A DNA stretch of 64,000 bases from Tachypleus tridentatus (taxonomy: Eukaryota; Arthropoda; Merostomata; Xiphosura; Limulidae): NCBI RefSeq assembly GCF_004210375.1, contig NC_134833.1, forward strand, positions 144,390,127 through 144,454,126, in the 5' to 3' direction. Under the pieces are notes generated by a model. The model saw nothing but the letters and a program-made list of their open reading frames with translations, had not been told where the DNA came from and searched no databases. The position numbers and the translations under genes were made by a program. Shown here in pieces: positions 1 to 11,245 of this stretch (position 1 is its first letter; every line of letters starts with the position of its first letter).

Positions 1-900
1 GGTGAGTAGTGGGGTAGACGATGTGCGAGTCGTATTACTCGATTTTGAAGTCTCTGTTATAGTAATAGTTGATTTTTGTTAATGTTGCATGTTCCCGTGG
101 TTCCATATTCTATTAGAGGTCTAATGAATGATTTGTAAATAAATAATATAGTTTGAGATCTGCAACCGTAGGTATAGTGACAAATTAGCAAAAGTACGGG
201 ATTCTGGTTAAGACTTTCTTCCTAATGTTTTTGAAATGATAATTAAAAGTAAGTTTCGTGTTAATTGTTAGTCCGAGGAATTCAACGGAATTACAGAAGG
301 TGTTATAAAGATTAAGTTTGGCAAGTTTTAATATCTTGTTAAGCCTGCGGTGGAGGTATATAGCTTGGGTTTTAGAGGGATTAAGGGTAACTCTCCATTT
401 ATTGCACCAGTGAATAATTTTATCTATTGCTTCTTGTACTTTCTTAGCTGCTAGTGGGGTCCCATGATGTGCACCATAAAGCAATGTCGTCGGCAAATTG
501 TGATGCGTGAGTGAGTGACGTAGTCGGCTGAGGTTGGTCACTAACAAAAGGTGTAAACAATAAGGACTGATCCCTGTATTAAAGTTAATGACTGTGATAG
601 ATTTGAATTGATTTTGACTTTAGCTGTACGGATTTCTAGAAAGTTGAAAATCCATCTGATGAAAGTGGGAGGTATTTTGAGCTTTACGAGTTTGTATTTT
701 AAACCGTTGTGCCAGACTGTGTCGAAAGCTTTTTTGCACATATAAGAATACAGCAAGTGTAGCTTGGAGTTTGTTGAACCCTGCAAAACTTGTTTCTAGG
801 AGCCGTACAAGGTGATCTGCAGTCTGTCTGTTTTTACGGCGTGCGTTTTGAAGAAGCATTCTTCCTATATCAACTTTATGGTGATTGTTGTAGTAGAAAC
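1..900 (-). pseudogene. Jockey-like LINE reverse transcriptase remnant
   Basis: Broken reverse transcriptase of a non-LTR retrotransposon, read on the minus strand from about 860 down to the window edge. One frame gives AFDTVWHNGLKYKLVKLKIP, the typical palm segment that holds the first catalytic Asp in this class, followed by a QGSV segment. Near 510-485 another frame gives SQFADDIALW, which is the FADD catalytic box. A third frame (547-185) continues with AAKKVQEAIDKI and LNPSKTQ, as expected just downstream of the box. The need to change frame at least twice, plus internal stops, shows the element is dead. Jockey clade is my assignment from motif style; a related clade is possible. The element may continue beyond position 1. 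Confidence 0.8.
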
Positions 901-983
901 TTCAACCGAATGTATGTAATATTGTAGTGGTTATAACCATTTTTTTTCACTGTTTCTCATAAAAGAGTGCTGGTGCATACAGT

Positions 984-1046
984 TATATATATATATATAT
1001 ATAATACATTTATGTACCCTCATCCATTGTGTGTGTGTGTGTGTGT
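984..1046. repeat. TA and GT microsatellites
   Basis: A run of alternating T and A at 984-1002 and a GT run at 1029-1046, separated by 26 bp of non-repetitive sequence. Confidence 0.9.
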
Positions 1047-1117
1047 ATTGATTTACAGAAAATTTAATGCGTGTGTGTGTCAGTGATGTCGAGGAAACCC
1101 ACTTGTAAAGAAAAACA

Positions 1118-1236
1118 TATATGTAAAAACGGCTCTTTCTTTATGAACCTGACGATGACCAAACAAGGTCGAAACGTTGTTTGCTCCTATACGTAAAAAA
1201 AAAATTCTCAACCCAAACGAGCCGTTTTTACATATA
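1118..1236 (+). repeat. Foldback element with hammerhead-core-like motif
   Basis: An 18-bp perfect inverted repeat (1118-1135 and 1219-1236, arm TATATGTAAAAACGGCTC) encloses about 83 bp. Inside, CTGACGATGACC (1149-1160) and GGTCGAAAC (1167-1175) can pair GACC with GGTC. The layout resembles CUGANGA, stem II, GAAA of a hammerhead ribozyme, but I see an extra U before stem II and no clear stem III or cleavage triplet. A similar motif lies beside the Penelope-like GIY-YIG remnant at 30580-31060, so a terminal piece of such an element is the likeliest identity. A degenerate relative lies at 48155-48245. Confidence 0.5.
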
Positions 1237-1237
1237 C

Positions 1238-1363
1238 GCGTGTGTGTTCTTATAGCCAAGTGATACTGAGCTATTTACTGTGTCCACCGAGGGGAATCTC
1301 GCCCCTAATTTTAGTGTTTTAAACCTGAAGACTTGCCGCTGTCCCACCGAAGGACTGAAAAAT
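1238..1363 (-). mobile_element. tRNA-derived SINE, second family, degenerate
   Basis: Matches, in reverse, the copies at 10661-10787 and 47473-47582. Shared parts are a tail TTCTTATAGC, a GAGGGGAATC block that is the complement of a pol III B box, and the tRNA-like GTAAxTCTxxxGAxTT region. Several substitutions mark it as old. Confidence 0.6.
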
Positions 1364-1661
1364 TAATAACGTTGTTTTGTGTGTACGAACGTGGCATTAT
1401 ATATGAATGTAGTTTATTTGTTTGTAACTTTGCCTTTGGGGGACATGAATGTAGCTAACTTTAACTCAGTCAAAGATACAAAACACTCAACAACAGCAGT
1501 AATAGGGGTAGAAGCGGTTTTGAGCACCCATTAATATGACATTCATTCCAGAATATCATCCCACAAGGTTTGGTTAAAATTAGCCTAGTGACCTAGGAGT
1601 GGTTAAACAAGAGACAAACAGACAGACGTTTCTAATTGTCAGAGTTACACAACTCATGTGA

Positions 1662-1885
1662 GCCAGCATGGCCAAGTGGCTAAGGCACTCGACTCACAAT
1701 CTAAGGGTCGCAGGTACGAATCCTTTTCACACCAAACATGCTCGCCCTTTCAGTCGTGGAGGTTTATAATGTGACGGTCAACCCCACTATTTGTTGGTAA
1801 AAGAGTAGCCCAAGAGTTGGCGGTGGGTGGTGATGTCTAGCTACCTTCCCTCTACTCTTAAACTTCTAAATTAGATGCATGGAAC
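1662..1885 (+). mobile_element. tRNA-Thr-like SINE, first family
   Basis: Head resembling a tRNA: A-box-like TGGCCAAGTGGC, then GGTACGAATCC as B box and a CACCA end, then the family body with AAAGAGTAGCCCAAGAGT and GGCGGTGGGTGGTGATG. In better copies the anticodon-loop position reads CGT, which would be tRNA-Thr; here it is CAC. The 3' end is worn and the usual A-rich tail is lost. Confidence 0.85.
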
Positions 1886-2886
1886 AAGAGAAACGTAAAT
1901 AATCAAATGTAATAAAAAATACGACTCAAAGCAAATTCCATAAATACTGCATGTACAAAAAAACTTTTGAAACAATTAACAATCATCTATTTAAAATCTA
2001 GCATAAATAGAACATAAGGAAATCTTATATTTCCATAAAAGTAGACAACAGATGCAGTCAGTATAATCTTAACTAAGATTATTTCATTGGAGGTATTTTT
2101 TCTGTGTTGTACATGATCATATAACTGTTAGAAACGAAAGTTCTGTACAAATAAATCTGCTTCCCAAATCAACAGTTGTTTCAGCAACTTCATACATATA
2201 TGTATCTGTGTTTGGATGATACAAAACAGATGATATTTTGTTTTCATATTATTATTATTATTATGGTCTGCATTGATTAGCTAAAAATGGCGCCTTAGTT
2301 GAGAAATTGATTTTTAACTGGACAACTATATTTAGTAAAAACAATTAAAAGGGCAAATTGAGAAAGAAGGAGACAAACAAAACAACAAGAAAGAACGTTG
2401 TTGTTAAGAGTTGTAATAATATAAAATATTTGTTGTGTATTAACATTACACAAGTGATTTCAAATTATCATGTAAAATGCACAGAGCATTAGTCAGATTG
2501 TTAATTGTTTATCATTTAAATTACTGATACGTTAATAAAATGGTATTGGATATACATTAACTGCAGCTCATATCGGAACCATGTAGTACTTATCGTATTA
2601 AGCATGCTTTATTGATTCATAGTATGTATCTTGTGTTTGAAACCGTCTTAAAATACGCAAGACCGAAGTTTGAACTAAGGAAACTAATTAATGAAACGTT
2701 TGTTCTAGCCTTTTCTTTATATCTTAAGGACGTGTAATGACAGTACACCTAATTGTATTTCACTTTATTTTAAAAACATTTTAATGTTTTATACAATCCC
2801 GTGGATTTATTCTGTGATATATTTTATTTGATACGGGTATATTTTTGTCACTTACCAGGGGTAAGTCTTTTATTTAAACTAAATTT
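1886..2886. other. AT-rich stretch, nothing recognised
   Basis: No convincing coding region, RNA gene or named repeat. It holds a short ATT run near 2249-2262. Confidence 0.5.
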
Positions 2887-3970
2887 TTGAATGATACAAA
2901 GAATCTAGATAAATTTAATCCATCTTCAAACAACATGGTGTCAAAGAGTCAGCATGGTTTCACTAAGGGAAAATATTGTTTAATAAATATTCTGACATTC
3001 TTTGAGGATGTTACAGCAGTAGTTGATAAAAGAAATACCGTGGATTTGGTTTACATTGATTTTCAGAAAGTGTTTGACTTGTTACAAAAATTAAATCTGT
3101 GCGAGTGTGGAAAATGTTATTAAATTGGGTAGAAAATTGGCGAGAGAGCAGAAAACATGAAGTGGTAATAAATGGAATTAGGCCTGACTGTATTGAGGTT
3201 ACAAATGATGTACATCAGGGTCTTTTGTTGCTTATAATATATATTAATGATATTGACTCTAGAATGACTAACACAATTTTGAAGTTTGCATATGACATTA
3301 AGATTTGTGGGGTGGCTAACTGTATCAAAGATGATGTAAACTTACAGGTAGATTCAGGTCATTTGATAAACTGGGCCAATACGTAGAAGATGGTGTTTAA
3401 TTATCCTAAATGTAAGGTGATACATGCATATTTTTACACTTCAAATTAGTGTTACAACTTAAATGGAAATACATTAACTACTGTGGTTGAAGAGATTACG
3501 TTTATAGTGTACTGTTTAGAGCTTCCTTCCCCCGAAGAAGAACATTGAATTGTAAGAGAAGAGCCACTAGGTTGATACCTGGTATGACAAGATTGTCCTA
3601 TGAGGACAGACTAAAGTGTCTAAACTTGTTTTCTCTGGAGAAAGGATGGTTTAGAGGAAATTTGATTGAAATGTTTAATATTATTGAAGGTATTGATAAC
3701 ATAGAACCAATAGAACAAGGGATCATAAATTCAAATATTGGTACCATAGGAGTCATCTGCATTTTAGACAGTGTTACTTGTCAAACAGGGTGGTTGGCTT
3801 TTAGAATAAGCTGACTTCGGGGGTGGTGAAGGAAGAAAATTTCACTGAGTTCAAGAAAAGATTGGATGAATGCATGAGTGGTAAGGGATTGTTAGACTTT
3901 GGAGCTGGAAGGGACATCCTTGATGAGCTAATAAGCTTCTCTTTTTTCACTTTAAAGTTTTGTGAATAAT
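2887..3970 (+). pseudogene. CR1-like LINE, broken 3' half
   Basis: Three successive frames give parts of a CR1-type reverse transcriptase in the right order. 2887-3123 reads SQHGFTKGKYCLINILTFFE and DLVYIDFQKVFD, the segment with the first catalytic Asp. 3099-3386 reads VHQG, YINDID and LKFAYDIKICG, where the FADD box has become AYD. 3545-3814 reads RRATRLIPGMTRLSYEDRLK and FSLEKGWFRGNLIEMFNII, the usual CR1 C-terminal region, and it ends with FTEFKKRLDECMSGKG near 3840-3890. Frameshifts and the altered catalytic box show it is dead. The 5' half (gag-like ORF and endonuclease) is absent, as is normal for 5'-truncated LINE copies. Confidence 0.85.
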
Positions 3971-4513
3971 GAAGCTGAAACATATCCTTTTCGGGTGCCT
4001 ATGTATATAGAATCAAAACGCTTGGGGGCGGAAGTATACATTGACCGAACCTTCAGCAAAACAAATAAATTCGGAAATAGTACGTTTAATAAAAGAGGGA
4101 TACAAACCCATTTTTTCATTAGACAACAACAACTCAAGAGTTTTAGCAGATGCCACATTTTTTATAGTTTATCAATTCAAAATTAGGCATAGCTGTGTAT
4201 AACCCTTGTGTAATTTTCCGTGAACTTATGAAACACAGTATTGCATACAGTTCACTATTTTTGTGTCCCTCCAGAAGTAAGGAAAAACATTCAAAGATAC
4301 AGTCTTTCCTCTTTTGCTATATATTATCTTTATTTATGTTATTTCAACGATACATATGTTAACACTTTCACGAGTGCAAGCAGGGACTATTAATTTCTAA
4401 AATAGGCCTAACTTCCACTGTTACTTAACGGTTATTTTCTAAGGCAGAAATTGAAATAACCTGAAAAAAATCATTGAAAACCTCTATTATTTTTTAATAT
4501 AATCTTTCCTTAC
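3971..4513. other. Intergenic or intronic, unrecognised
   Basis: Lies between the CR1 remnant and the GT43 exon. A 74-codon plus-strand frame (3962-4186) matches nothing I recognise. If the GT43 gene is real, its last coding exon, which should carry a VWHTRTE-like motif, should lie at or below this interval on the minus strand; I could not find it. Confidence 0.4.
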
Positions 4514-4801
4514 CTCCGAGCAGTTGTTTCCTTTCGGTTCCAAGTCATTTAGCTCATAATGCAGACTTTGTAAGAATAGATCTTCTTCAAAACCATTTCG
4601 ATATGGAACTGTAGTTCCAGGGGTACTGAGGAAATGTTGAACACTTACAGCAAAACCTGCCCAATTGAGAGCAAATTTTCTTTTTATCCGAAAACCGTCG
4701 TAAAAATCGATTACCTTTCCATTCCTAACGACTGGACTAGATAACTCTTCTCTTAACATGCCCCCTACTGGCCAAACACTTAAATTTTTGGTTGATCTCA
4801 T
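4514..4801 (-). CDS. GT43 beta-1,3-glucuronyltransferase, C-terminal-side exon
   Basis: A 96-codon exon, phase 0 at both ends. The acceptor TTTTTACAG ends at 4802 and the donor GAG|GTAAGG starts at 4513. It encodes the second half of the catalytic domain of beta-1,3-glucuronyltransferases (B3GAT/GlcAT), type II Golgi enzymes that add glucuronic acid to galactose, in the proteoglycan linker (GlcAT-I) or the HNK-1 epitope (GlcAT-P/S). Diagnostic blocks in order: MRSTKNLSVWPVG, NGKVIDFYDGF, WAGFAVSVQHFL, a Glu-containing NGFEEDLFLQ that includes the expected catalytic base, and DLEPKGNNCSE. Oddities: the usual DMAGFA is NWAGFA, so an Asp that helps bind acceptor in human GlcAT-I is Asn, and the GLVGG loop after WPVG is altered. 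The exon is open and well spliced. The neighbouring exon has a stop, so the locus may still be a pseudogene. Confidence 0.85.
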
Positions 4802-5209
4802 CTGTAAAAAAAACAACAACAACAAAAATGAAAGATAGATGGATTATAAACAGAAAATTAGTTTCAATCTATATGTATTATAATTGAGAAACCTTATCCA
4901 TTATTTTAAAAAAACAAATGACTGTAATAAATACTGACATTGTCAACTTTTGAAAACAATATCTAATCTACTTGAAATAGTGACTCATCTGGTTAGAAAA
5001 GAAGTAAGATCGAAAAATCATACGTGTGATATTCTAAAAATATATCGTATGAAAGCATAGCCATTTTAAATAAAGATAACCTTGTTAAAATATGATAGAA
5101 AACAATTTGATCTATATTTTATTGTTATGATTATGGTAAGCCATGTATATTTTATTCACATAAATTATATTGTTGTCAAGTGTTGCACGTGATATATTTA
5201 ATGTCTTAC
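4802..5209 (-). other. Intron between the two GT43 exons
   Basis: Runs from the donor GTAAG just below 5210 to the acceptor TTTACAG at 4802. AT-rich, with no other feature seen. Both splice sites join phase-0 codons, giving FEE then MRS, which matches the family. Confidence 0.8.
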
Positions 5210-5345
5210 TTCCTCAAATACTTGAAGATCAAAAATGTTGTCGTCATCCGCCATAAAAATAACACCAGATTTGGCGTTTTCGCTAATTCATTTGAAGGCT
5301 GCATGGTGACAGCTAACAGCATAAGGATATTTCAGATGATTGGGT
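5210..5345 (-). pseudogene. GT43 glucuronyltransferase exon with DDD motif and in-frame TGA
   Basis: Minus-strand frame ending at a clean donor (GAGGAA|GTAAGAC at 5210) reads KSGVIFMADDDNIFDLQVFEE. ADDDN is the metal- and UDP-binding DXD motif of GT43, and FEE joins in frame to the MRS of the next exon. Upstream the frame reads SCHHAAFK, then TGA, then ISENAK. The family has RN.AL.W here, so the TGA most likely replaces the conserved Trp codon TGG, and the RN pair has become HH. No strong acceptor is visible: TTAG near 5285 would skip the stop but lacks a pyrimidine tract. The upstream boundary is therefore uncertain. Either this is a decaying gene copy, or the true acceptor lies downstream of the TGA. 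Confidence 0.75.
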
Positions 5346-6180
5346 TATGTACGAGTTAGTATTCACTGTTGTAATAAAATATATATGATGAAGATGTTTA
5401 TATATAAACTCACACGACTGTCCTTCACATTTAGAACAAGAGTAAACAGACAAACCTGTTTCGTTAATATATGGTCTTTGTTAATTGAAACTATCTGTTA
5501 ATCTCAGCTTGGTCACGTACATTCTTAATAAACTGTAGTGGAATATCCTCTATTTGAGGCCGAACGTAGTCACGAACATAAGTAGTCTTCACCGTAGTCT
5601 ATTAGTTGTGGCTATCGAAAATAGCCCTTGTGTACGTTCTTAATTAACATTAACTTTTTTCCTATTAAATCTATTCAATCTTGTCATAATCCACCTCTCT
5701 TTCTCTCTAAGCGGTAAGTCTGAAGAGTGGGTCGTAACTCTAAACTCCGAATTTCGATACCCGTGTTAAGCACACAGTAGATAACTAATTTTGCAGCTTT
5801 GTACTTAACAAGGGATTTTACGTTTTTAAAGAATAAATTAATTTTTTTATTAGTGGACTACTTTAACAGAAATACTAAATGTTTGTATCTTTATAACACA
5901 AAAATGTATATAACATACACAAAATGAAAATAAAGTGTTTTTACTTCGTACAGGTTTATATTAATAATATTAGAATATAATATTATTACAACATGGAATT
6001 ACTTTAGTCTACATTATTGTCATCAAGATATGAGAAAACATATTTTCACTTACTGTTTATACATCCAAAGTAAAACAAATGGAAACAGAAACGAATGACA
6101 CACGATCCACATAATATTTGAAAGATATTTTTTAGCGACATCTAGGTTTAATTGGTAAAAATACAACATTTGATAATTTA
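5346..6180. other. AT-rich, no gene seen
   Basis: No further GT43 exon could be recognised. It contains a worn SINE at about 5705-5790 and a short palindromic AATATTAGAATATAATATT tract near 5966-5990. Confidence 0.5.
5705..5790 (+). mobile_element. Degenerate second-family SINE
   Basis: The order GCGGTAAGTCT, AATTTCGATACCCGTG, CACAGTAGATAAC follows the second tRNA-derived family (compare 47473-47582). The 5' end and tail are missing. Confidence 0.45.
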
Positions 6181-6963
6181 TTGCAAATCGTTATATCACG
6201 AGGGCTCAATCACCGTCAGTTTCAAAGTCTTCTTGAAGAAATTGATTCAGACTATGGTGACCTTGTGTATCACTGTGAAGTACGCTGGCTGAATCGAGGG
6301 AAGATGCTCAAAAGATTCTGGGAGTTGATTGATGAGGTTATAGAATTCCTCAGAAGCAAGAACAAAGACACAGAAGTGATTTCCATGACTAATCCAGCAT
6401 GGCAAGCTGATGTGACCTTTCTGGTCGACATGACACAACACTTGAATGATCTGAATTTGAAGTTGCAAGGCAACAATCAGCTTGTCTGTCGGCTTGCAAA
6501 TCACGTCTCAGCTTTCAGGACAAAGTTACAGTTGTTCTGGCAGCAAGCAGCATCAGGCAACTTCGTGCACTTTCACACTTTTCAGTCACAGCTACAGAAG
6601 AATCAGGACATTGACACACAAGTTTATGTTGGGAAGCTAAATATCTTGATTCAATCCTTAAACTTACGGTTTCATGACTTTGATCAATGCAGATTGTTGT
6701 TGAAACTTTTTGCTGATCCGTTCAGTGTGCCAGTGGATGACTTGTTTGCAGAATATCACCTCGAACTTACTGATCTCCAGGCATCTGATGAACTGCGTGC
6801 TATTTACCGAGAAAACAGTTTGCTTGACTTCTACAAAACGTTGCCTGATACATTTGCTAATCTGAAAGAGAACGCACTTGTCCACACCAGCATGTTTGGC
6901 AGCACGTACTGCTGCTTTGCTATAAGAAAACACACCCACACACCTTTAATTCAAACAACCTAA
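6181..6963 (+). pseudogene. hAT transposase, central to C-terminal part (ZBED/GTF2IRD2-like)
   Basis: An open frame of 260 codons resembling the ribonuclease-H-like catalytic region of hAT transposases, of the sort also found domesticated in vertebrate GTF2IRD2, ZBED and SCAND3 proteins. Recognisable blocks: YHCEVRWLNRGKMLKRFWEL, with the conserved Arg-Trp that follows the second catalytic region; VTFLVDMTQHLNDLNLKLQG; and FHDFDQCRLLLKLFADPFSV. Near the C-terminus HTSMFGSTY matches the hATC dimerisation segment, after which the frame diverges into CCFAIRKHTHT and stops, so the end is lost. The N-terminal BED zinc finger and the first catalytic Asp are absent upstream. The listed start is not an ATG, so the frame simply opens inside a truncated element. 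The frame is long for a dead element in this window. Confidence 0.8.
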
Positions 6964-9900
6964 GTCGACTTTACAGAAAAAGTGTCTGCTTTTCACAATC
7001 TGATTAACACAGTTTACAAGTTAAAATAAGGGACCAGCACTATAGTGATTTAGCATCAAAAAGGAGTGGAACTGTATAAGAGGGCTAACTCTTTATTTCA
7101 AGTTATGATGTAAAAACGTAAGTTAAATAACAAACAACTGCAAAATAAGTGGACTTCGTTTTTTATATTTGTATTGTGGTCGTCCCAGATGTAATCAAAG
7201 CGACCAAGTATTCTCACTCGTTTTTTTTAAACGGACTCATTTTTACATAACATCTTTCAGTATTGTCACCTTTATGCAACGTTTTTTGTTTTTGTTTTAA
7301 AATTCCATCTTCATATGGCAGACCATCTTATCCTAACTTGTCTCATTTGTAAAATAAGCAAAATATTTTCATAAACTATCATTGCTTTTTAAATGTTTAT
7401 TAAAATTCTCAAAAACACAAAACTTGAATTAAAAAGATATTATAATATTTGAATATTCAAATACACACATAACTATAAACACATACATTCATCAGTTTTG
7501 GCTGTTATTTCCTATTGACATACATCCTGTGTTACGTACTTTACAAATGTTTAGATAAACTTGAGATGTTGAGCCAACACTATCAGATGACATTGTAACA
7601 TCGATACCTACTATCTTACCACAACATAACTCTAGCTTGTACATAATTCACTCCTAAGCGTTATAGATATTTTCTATGTTAATTTAGACTAAGTTTATGC
7701 CTCTAGTGAATGAGGGGTGTTAACCATTACAGAGTAAGAAATATGTTTTTGTGACAGCTTTAAATGCTACACGGGTCAAATCGACTGCATTTCCTAGCTT
7801 AAATTAATATTTACCTCTGAGATGTTCTTTTCTATCTCACACATTTTTCTTTCACAACAAGAAGAAATAAAATAATAATAATAATTTTACTATTTATTCT
7901 GAAACAGAAATGAAGGTTTTTTTTCTTTATATGATGTAAATAGTGTTTAGATGTGATAAGAAACAAAAATAGTGGCATTAGGAAAAGGCTTAGCAGCAAC
8001 CCAGTTTCGTCTAAAAGTCTGTCTCGTAATTAGTAACATCTCATCCACACTTTTCACGGATTGACTTTGAACCACTACCACACCATTAGATACCTTGTAC
8101 GTAGGAATGTATATTGTTTTGTTTTGCTGTTTATTAATCCAGTTATGCAAAATGAATTATATATATTAAACCGTTTGTTTATTTAGTAAAAAAAGAAATT
8201 TAGTTTTATTCAATAAGTAATTATTTTTTGTTTCGTTTAGATTAAAAGTTGAACTCATTGTTTAAGCAATCTGACTTTGGCATTGGAACAGAACAAGATG
8301 ACAAAAGATAAAAACAGTTATATTCTTAACAACCCTATGTCAAGAGTTTTCCAGTAATGCCTTCTGTGATGCCATTCACCAGTACAATACATGTCTATAG
8401 TGCTTAACAAGTCAAAATACTTTGGGAGAATGCCCGAAAGTCATGTTTGACTCTAGTCTCAAATGCAAGTGTAACGTGGTGCATATATGAAGAATAAATT
8501 TTGTGGATACAGCTATACAATTAGGTCAGCGTTGAAATTAAAGTGATCAGAGAAGATCCTCTTCGAAAGATGTTGGCATCCAATCAAAATAATAAAAGAA
8601 AACTGAAATGCATAAAAACACACACACTAAGAATATGATTCTTAGTTTTTCTCATTGTAACCACTTTCAATGTCTTAGATTATTTGATTGACATACTTGG
8701 ATGTAATTGATTAGTCCCTAACAATTGAAAAGGATAATACCAAAATAACGCGTTTTTTTTTTCAGATTCATTGCGTTTTTGAAGCAAGAGATACGTATAT
8801 AAACGTATATGAAATTTTGTGTGGGTAATTTGTCCAACAGATTATTTTGCATTAAGACTTGTCATCAAATAATATGAAATCGATTCGTGTCTTTAAAGCT
8901 TGTAATTTTTCCAGCAAAGACGTTCGTTGTTCACAGTACCCGCTATTGAAATGACTAATTTCTCTTTTCATTATATATACATAATTATTTATCATACTTT
9001 CAATATGGAAAAAATAAAACATTATGTCATTCTTTTGAAGATTAAGAAAAATAATCGTAATTTTCAATATCTAGTTATAATTCTTCAACAAAAGTTTGAG
9101 CATCAGTTACTACACTTATGTGTAGCTGATAAATATACAAATTTGTTTAAAATACTTGTATGTTTGAAGAGAGAGTATAAAACAACGAACTACCTTCACA
9201 ATATGTTTATTGAAAGAAGATTACGTTCACTAAATAAATCGTGGAGTTAACCCTAAAGTTTGTTTGGCTAATATTAATATTAAATTACCATTTCTTCCAC
9301 ATTTTAATTTAAATTGTACACACGTTAACAGTTTTGTGTAATTATTACGTTTTCTTAAGAAAAAAAACTTGAATTTTTATCTTAATAGTTATATATACCA
9401 TGATTGATTGGCTTTTGAAACTGCATTATTCACCTTTAGTAAATTATCCAAAATTGATAATGAAAAAGTATTTCATTTCTTATTTGAACAATTTACTGAG
9501 TGTTCCAACTTCTAATAATAGAAAATGTCCATGTTTCTCTGAGATAAGGATTTGCATTAACAAAATTTCAAATATAAACATACCAATATACTATTAAAAA
9601 GATTTAAAAAATTGAGAAATACTTTTTTGCACTAGCCATAATAGAATCACAACGCATGTAAGATAAAATTAAGGCTGTTAAGCCTAGTTAACTTTCTAGG
9701 CTTAACATTTCTCCTAGTTAATCTTCGATGTCTTATATATATAAAAATATCTTCTTAAGAGAAAGTTGTACAAGTAATGATTTTCATATTCATATTACCG
9801 GATGCTGGATTTTAATCACATAGATTCTTATTAATTACTGGTATGATGCTCACCTCGGAGGATTTCAGCTGCAGGTCGTTACACTCAGCGTTCTTCAAAA

Positions 9901-10660
9901 TATATTAATGGCTGACAGTATTTCCACGTAACTGCTTTAAATCAAGCAGTGTGAAAGGAGGCTTTGGGCGCAATCTTGGATATGAAGAAGAAAACATCAA
10001 CTTTGAGGTGATAACTGTTGATGTCAGAAAGATATTTCAGTCCGAAACTACCTGAAAAAATTAGTATAGTTTAAAATTTATTTGTTTTCAGAAATGTGAT
10101 TTTTCTTCACATATATGATTATGAATTAGAAGCTAACATATGTATTTACCTTACGATCTCATCACACTTTAGCTCAGACTACTCAGTATTTTGTTTAGTA
10201 TCCTACACCTTTGTTTCGACCATAAAACATGGTCTAAGAACGTACTTCAATATAAGTTTCTATTAGGCCGTAATTTTGAAATTTAACTTATAACATTAAA
10301 TACGAAGGCAATATTAGGGAATGAAATTTTCATTGTGAATATCTCTTTCTTATGTAGGTTTTAACCTCTATTTCTAACGCAAACTTAGGCCTTAGCTTTT
10401 AAAGTGAGTTGAGAAGATATGTTTTGTTTGTCCTATTTTTTATGACGAGTCCTTGGTTTTCAACATACTTTCAACATATTTTTTACTTAACGTAAAGGCT
10501 GATGTGAGTTTCAAGTAAAAAGTTACTTATATTAATCAGTACTATTTTTTATAATAGTATGTCATTTTGGTTTCATAGCTCCATTTTGTGTCAGTGAATG
10601 GTGTGTTGCTATAGGGTGACGTCATAGTACCAAGCTGTGTGATTAGAGGGCGTATTCTTA
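6964..10660. other. Featureless AT-rich stretch
   Basis: Several short frames (for example 8927-9250 and 9400-9597) have lysine- and isoleucine-rich composition typical of random AT-rich DNA and match nothing I know. No SINE or LINE was recognised. This is the longest quiet stretch of the window. Confidence 0.5.
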
Positions 10661-10787
10661 ATGTGTGTATGTGTGTTTTCTTATAGCGAAGCCACATCAG
10701 GCTATCTACTAAGCCTACCAAGGGGAATCGAACCCTTGATTTTAGCGTTGTAAATCCGTAGACTTACCGCTGTACTAGCATAGGGCG
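10661..10787 (-). mobile_element. tRNA-derived SINE, second family
   Basis: On the minus strand it contains TACAGCGGTAAGTCTACGGA, then AACGCTAAAATC, then GGTTCGATTCCCCTTGG (B box), a short TAGATAGCC block and a GCTATAAGAAAACAC tail. This is one of the better-preserved copies here. Confidence 0.75.
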
Positions 10788-11139
10788 TATTATTAATAGG
10801 AGCACCACAGTATAGGAAACGAAGCCATCTATGATTGCGTGGACTGTTATGTGGATCACAAGCGAACCACCAGAGTGTTGTAGGGCAACAAATATCAATA
10901 TGGCTTAACACGTTATTATGTCGTCAACTTTAGAGTTTTCACTTCAATAAAAACCAAAGCCTATGTATTAATATTTCGCTTAATTTTCGCAACGTACGTT
11001 TTACATATGTAGCAGTTTATCTTATACATTTAGTCCTGAAAAGCAATATTTCGTATCTTTGTAAGAGTAATACATTCATAATATCTCTATATAAAAGCAA
11101 ATTATTCAAACTTTACTTATATAATGAATGTTTCTCTAA

Positions 11140-11245
11140 CTATTGTTTTTTTGTTTGGAATTAAACAAAAAGCTACGCAGTGAGCTGTGTTCTGCCCACC
11201 ACGTGTATCAAAACCCAAGGCGTTTCTTTAACTTTAAGGTAGCGC
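11140..11245 (-). mobile_element. Degenerate SINE related to the second family
   Basis: Plus-strand order is TTTGTTTGGAATTAAACAAA, AAAGCTACGCAGTGAGCTGT, CTGCCCACCACGTGTATC. This fits the reverse of a tRNA-derived SINE with a different tail from the copy at 10661-10787. The tRNA head is mostly lost. Confidence 0.5.

Noticed and set aside
1149-1175. Complete hammerhead ribozyme
   Set aside because: The CTGACGA and GAAA elements and stem II are present, but there is an extra base before stem II, and neither stem III nor a cleavage triplet is evident. I report it only as core-like.
1662-1735. Possible functional tRNA-Thr gene at SINE heads (also 12031, 51091)
   Set aside because: The head continues directly into the SINE body, stems are mismatched, and the anticodon loop varies between copies.
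8927-9250. 107-codon plus-strand frame in the quiet region
   Set aside because: Composition (Ile, Lys, Asn, Tyr) is what AT-rich random DNA gives; there is no motif, splice context or second copy.
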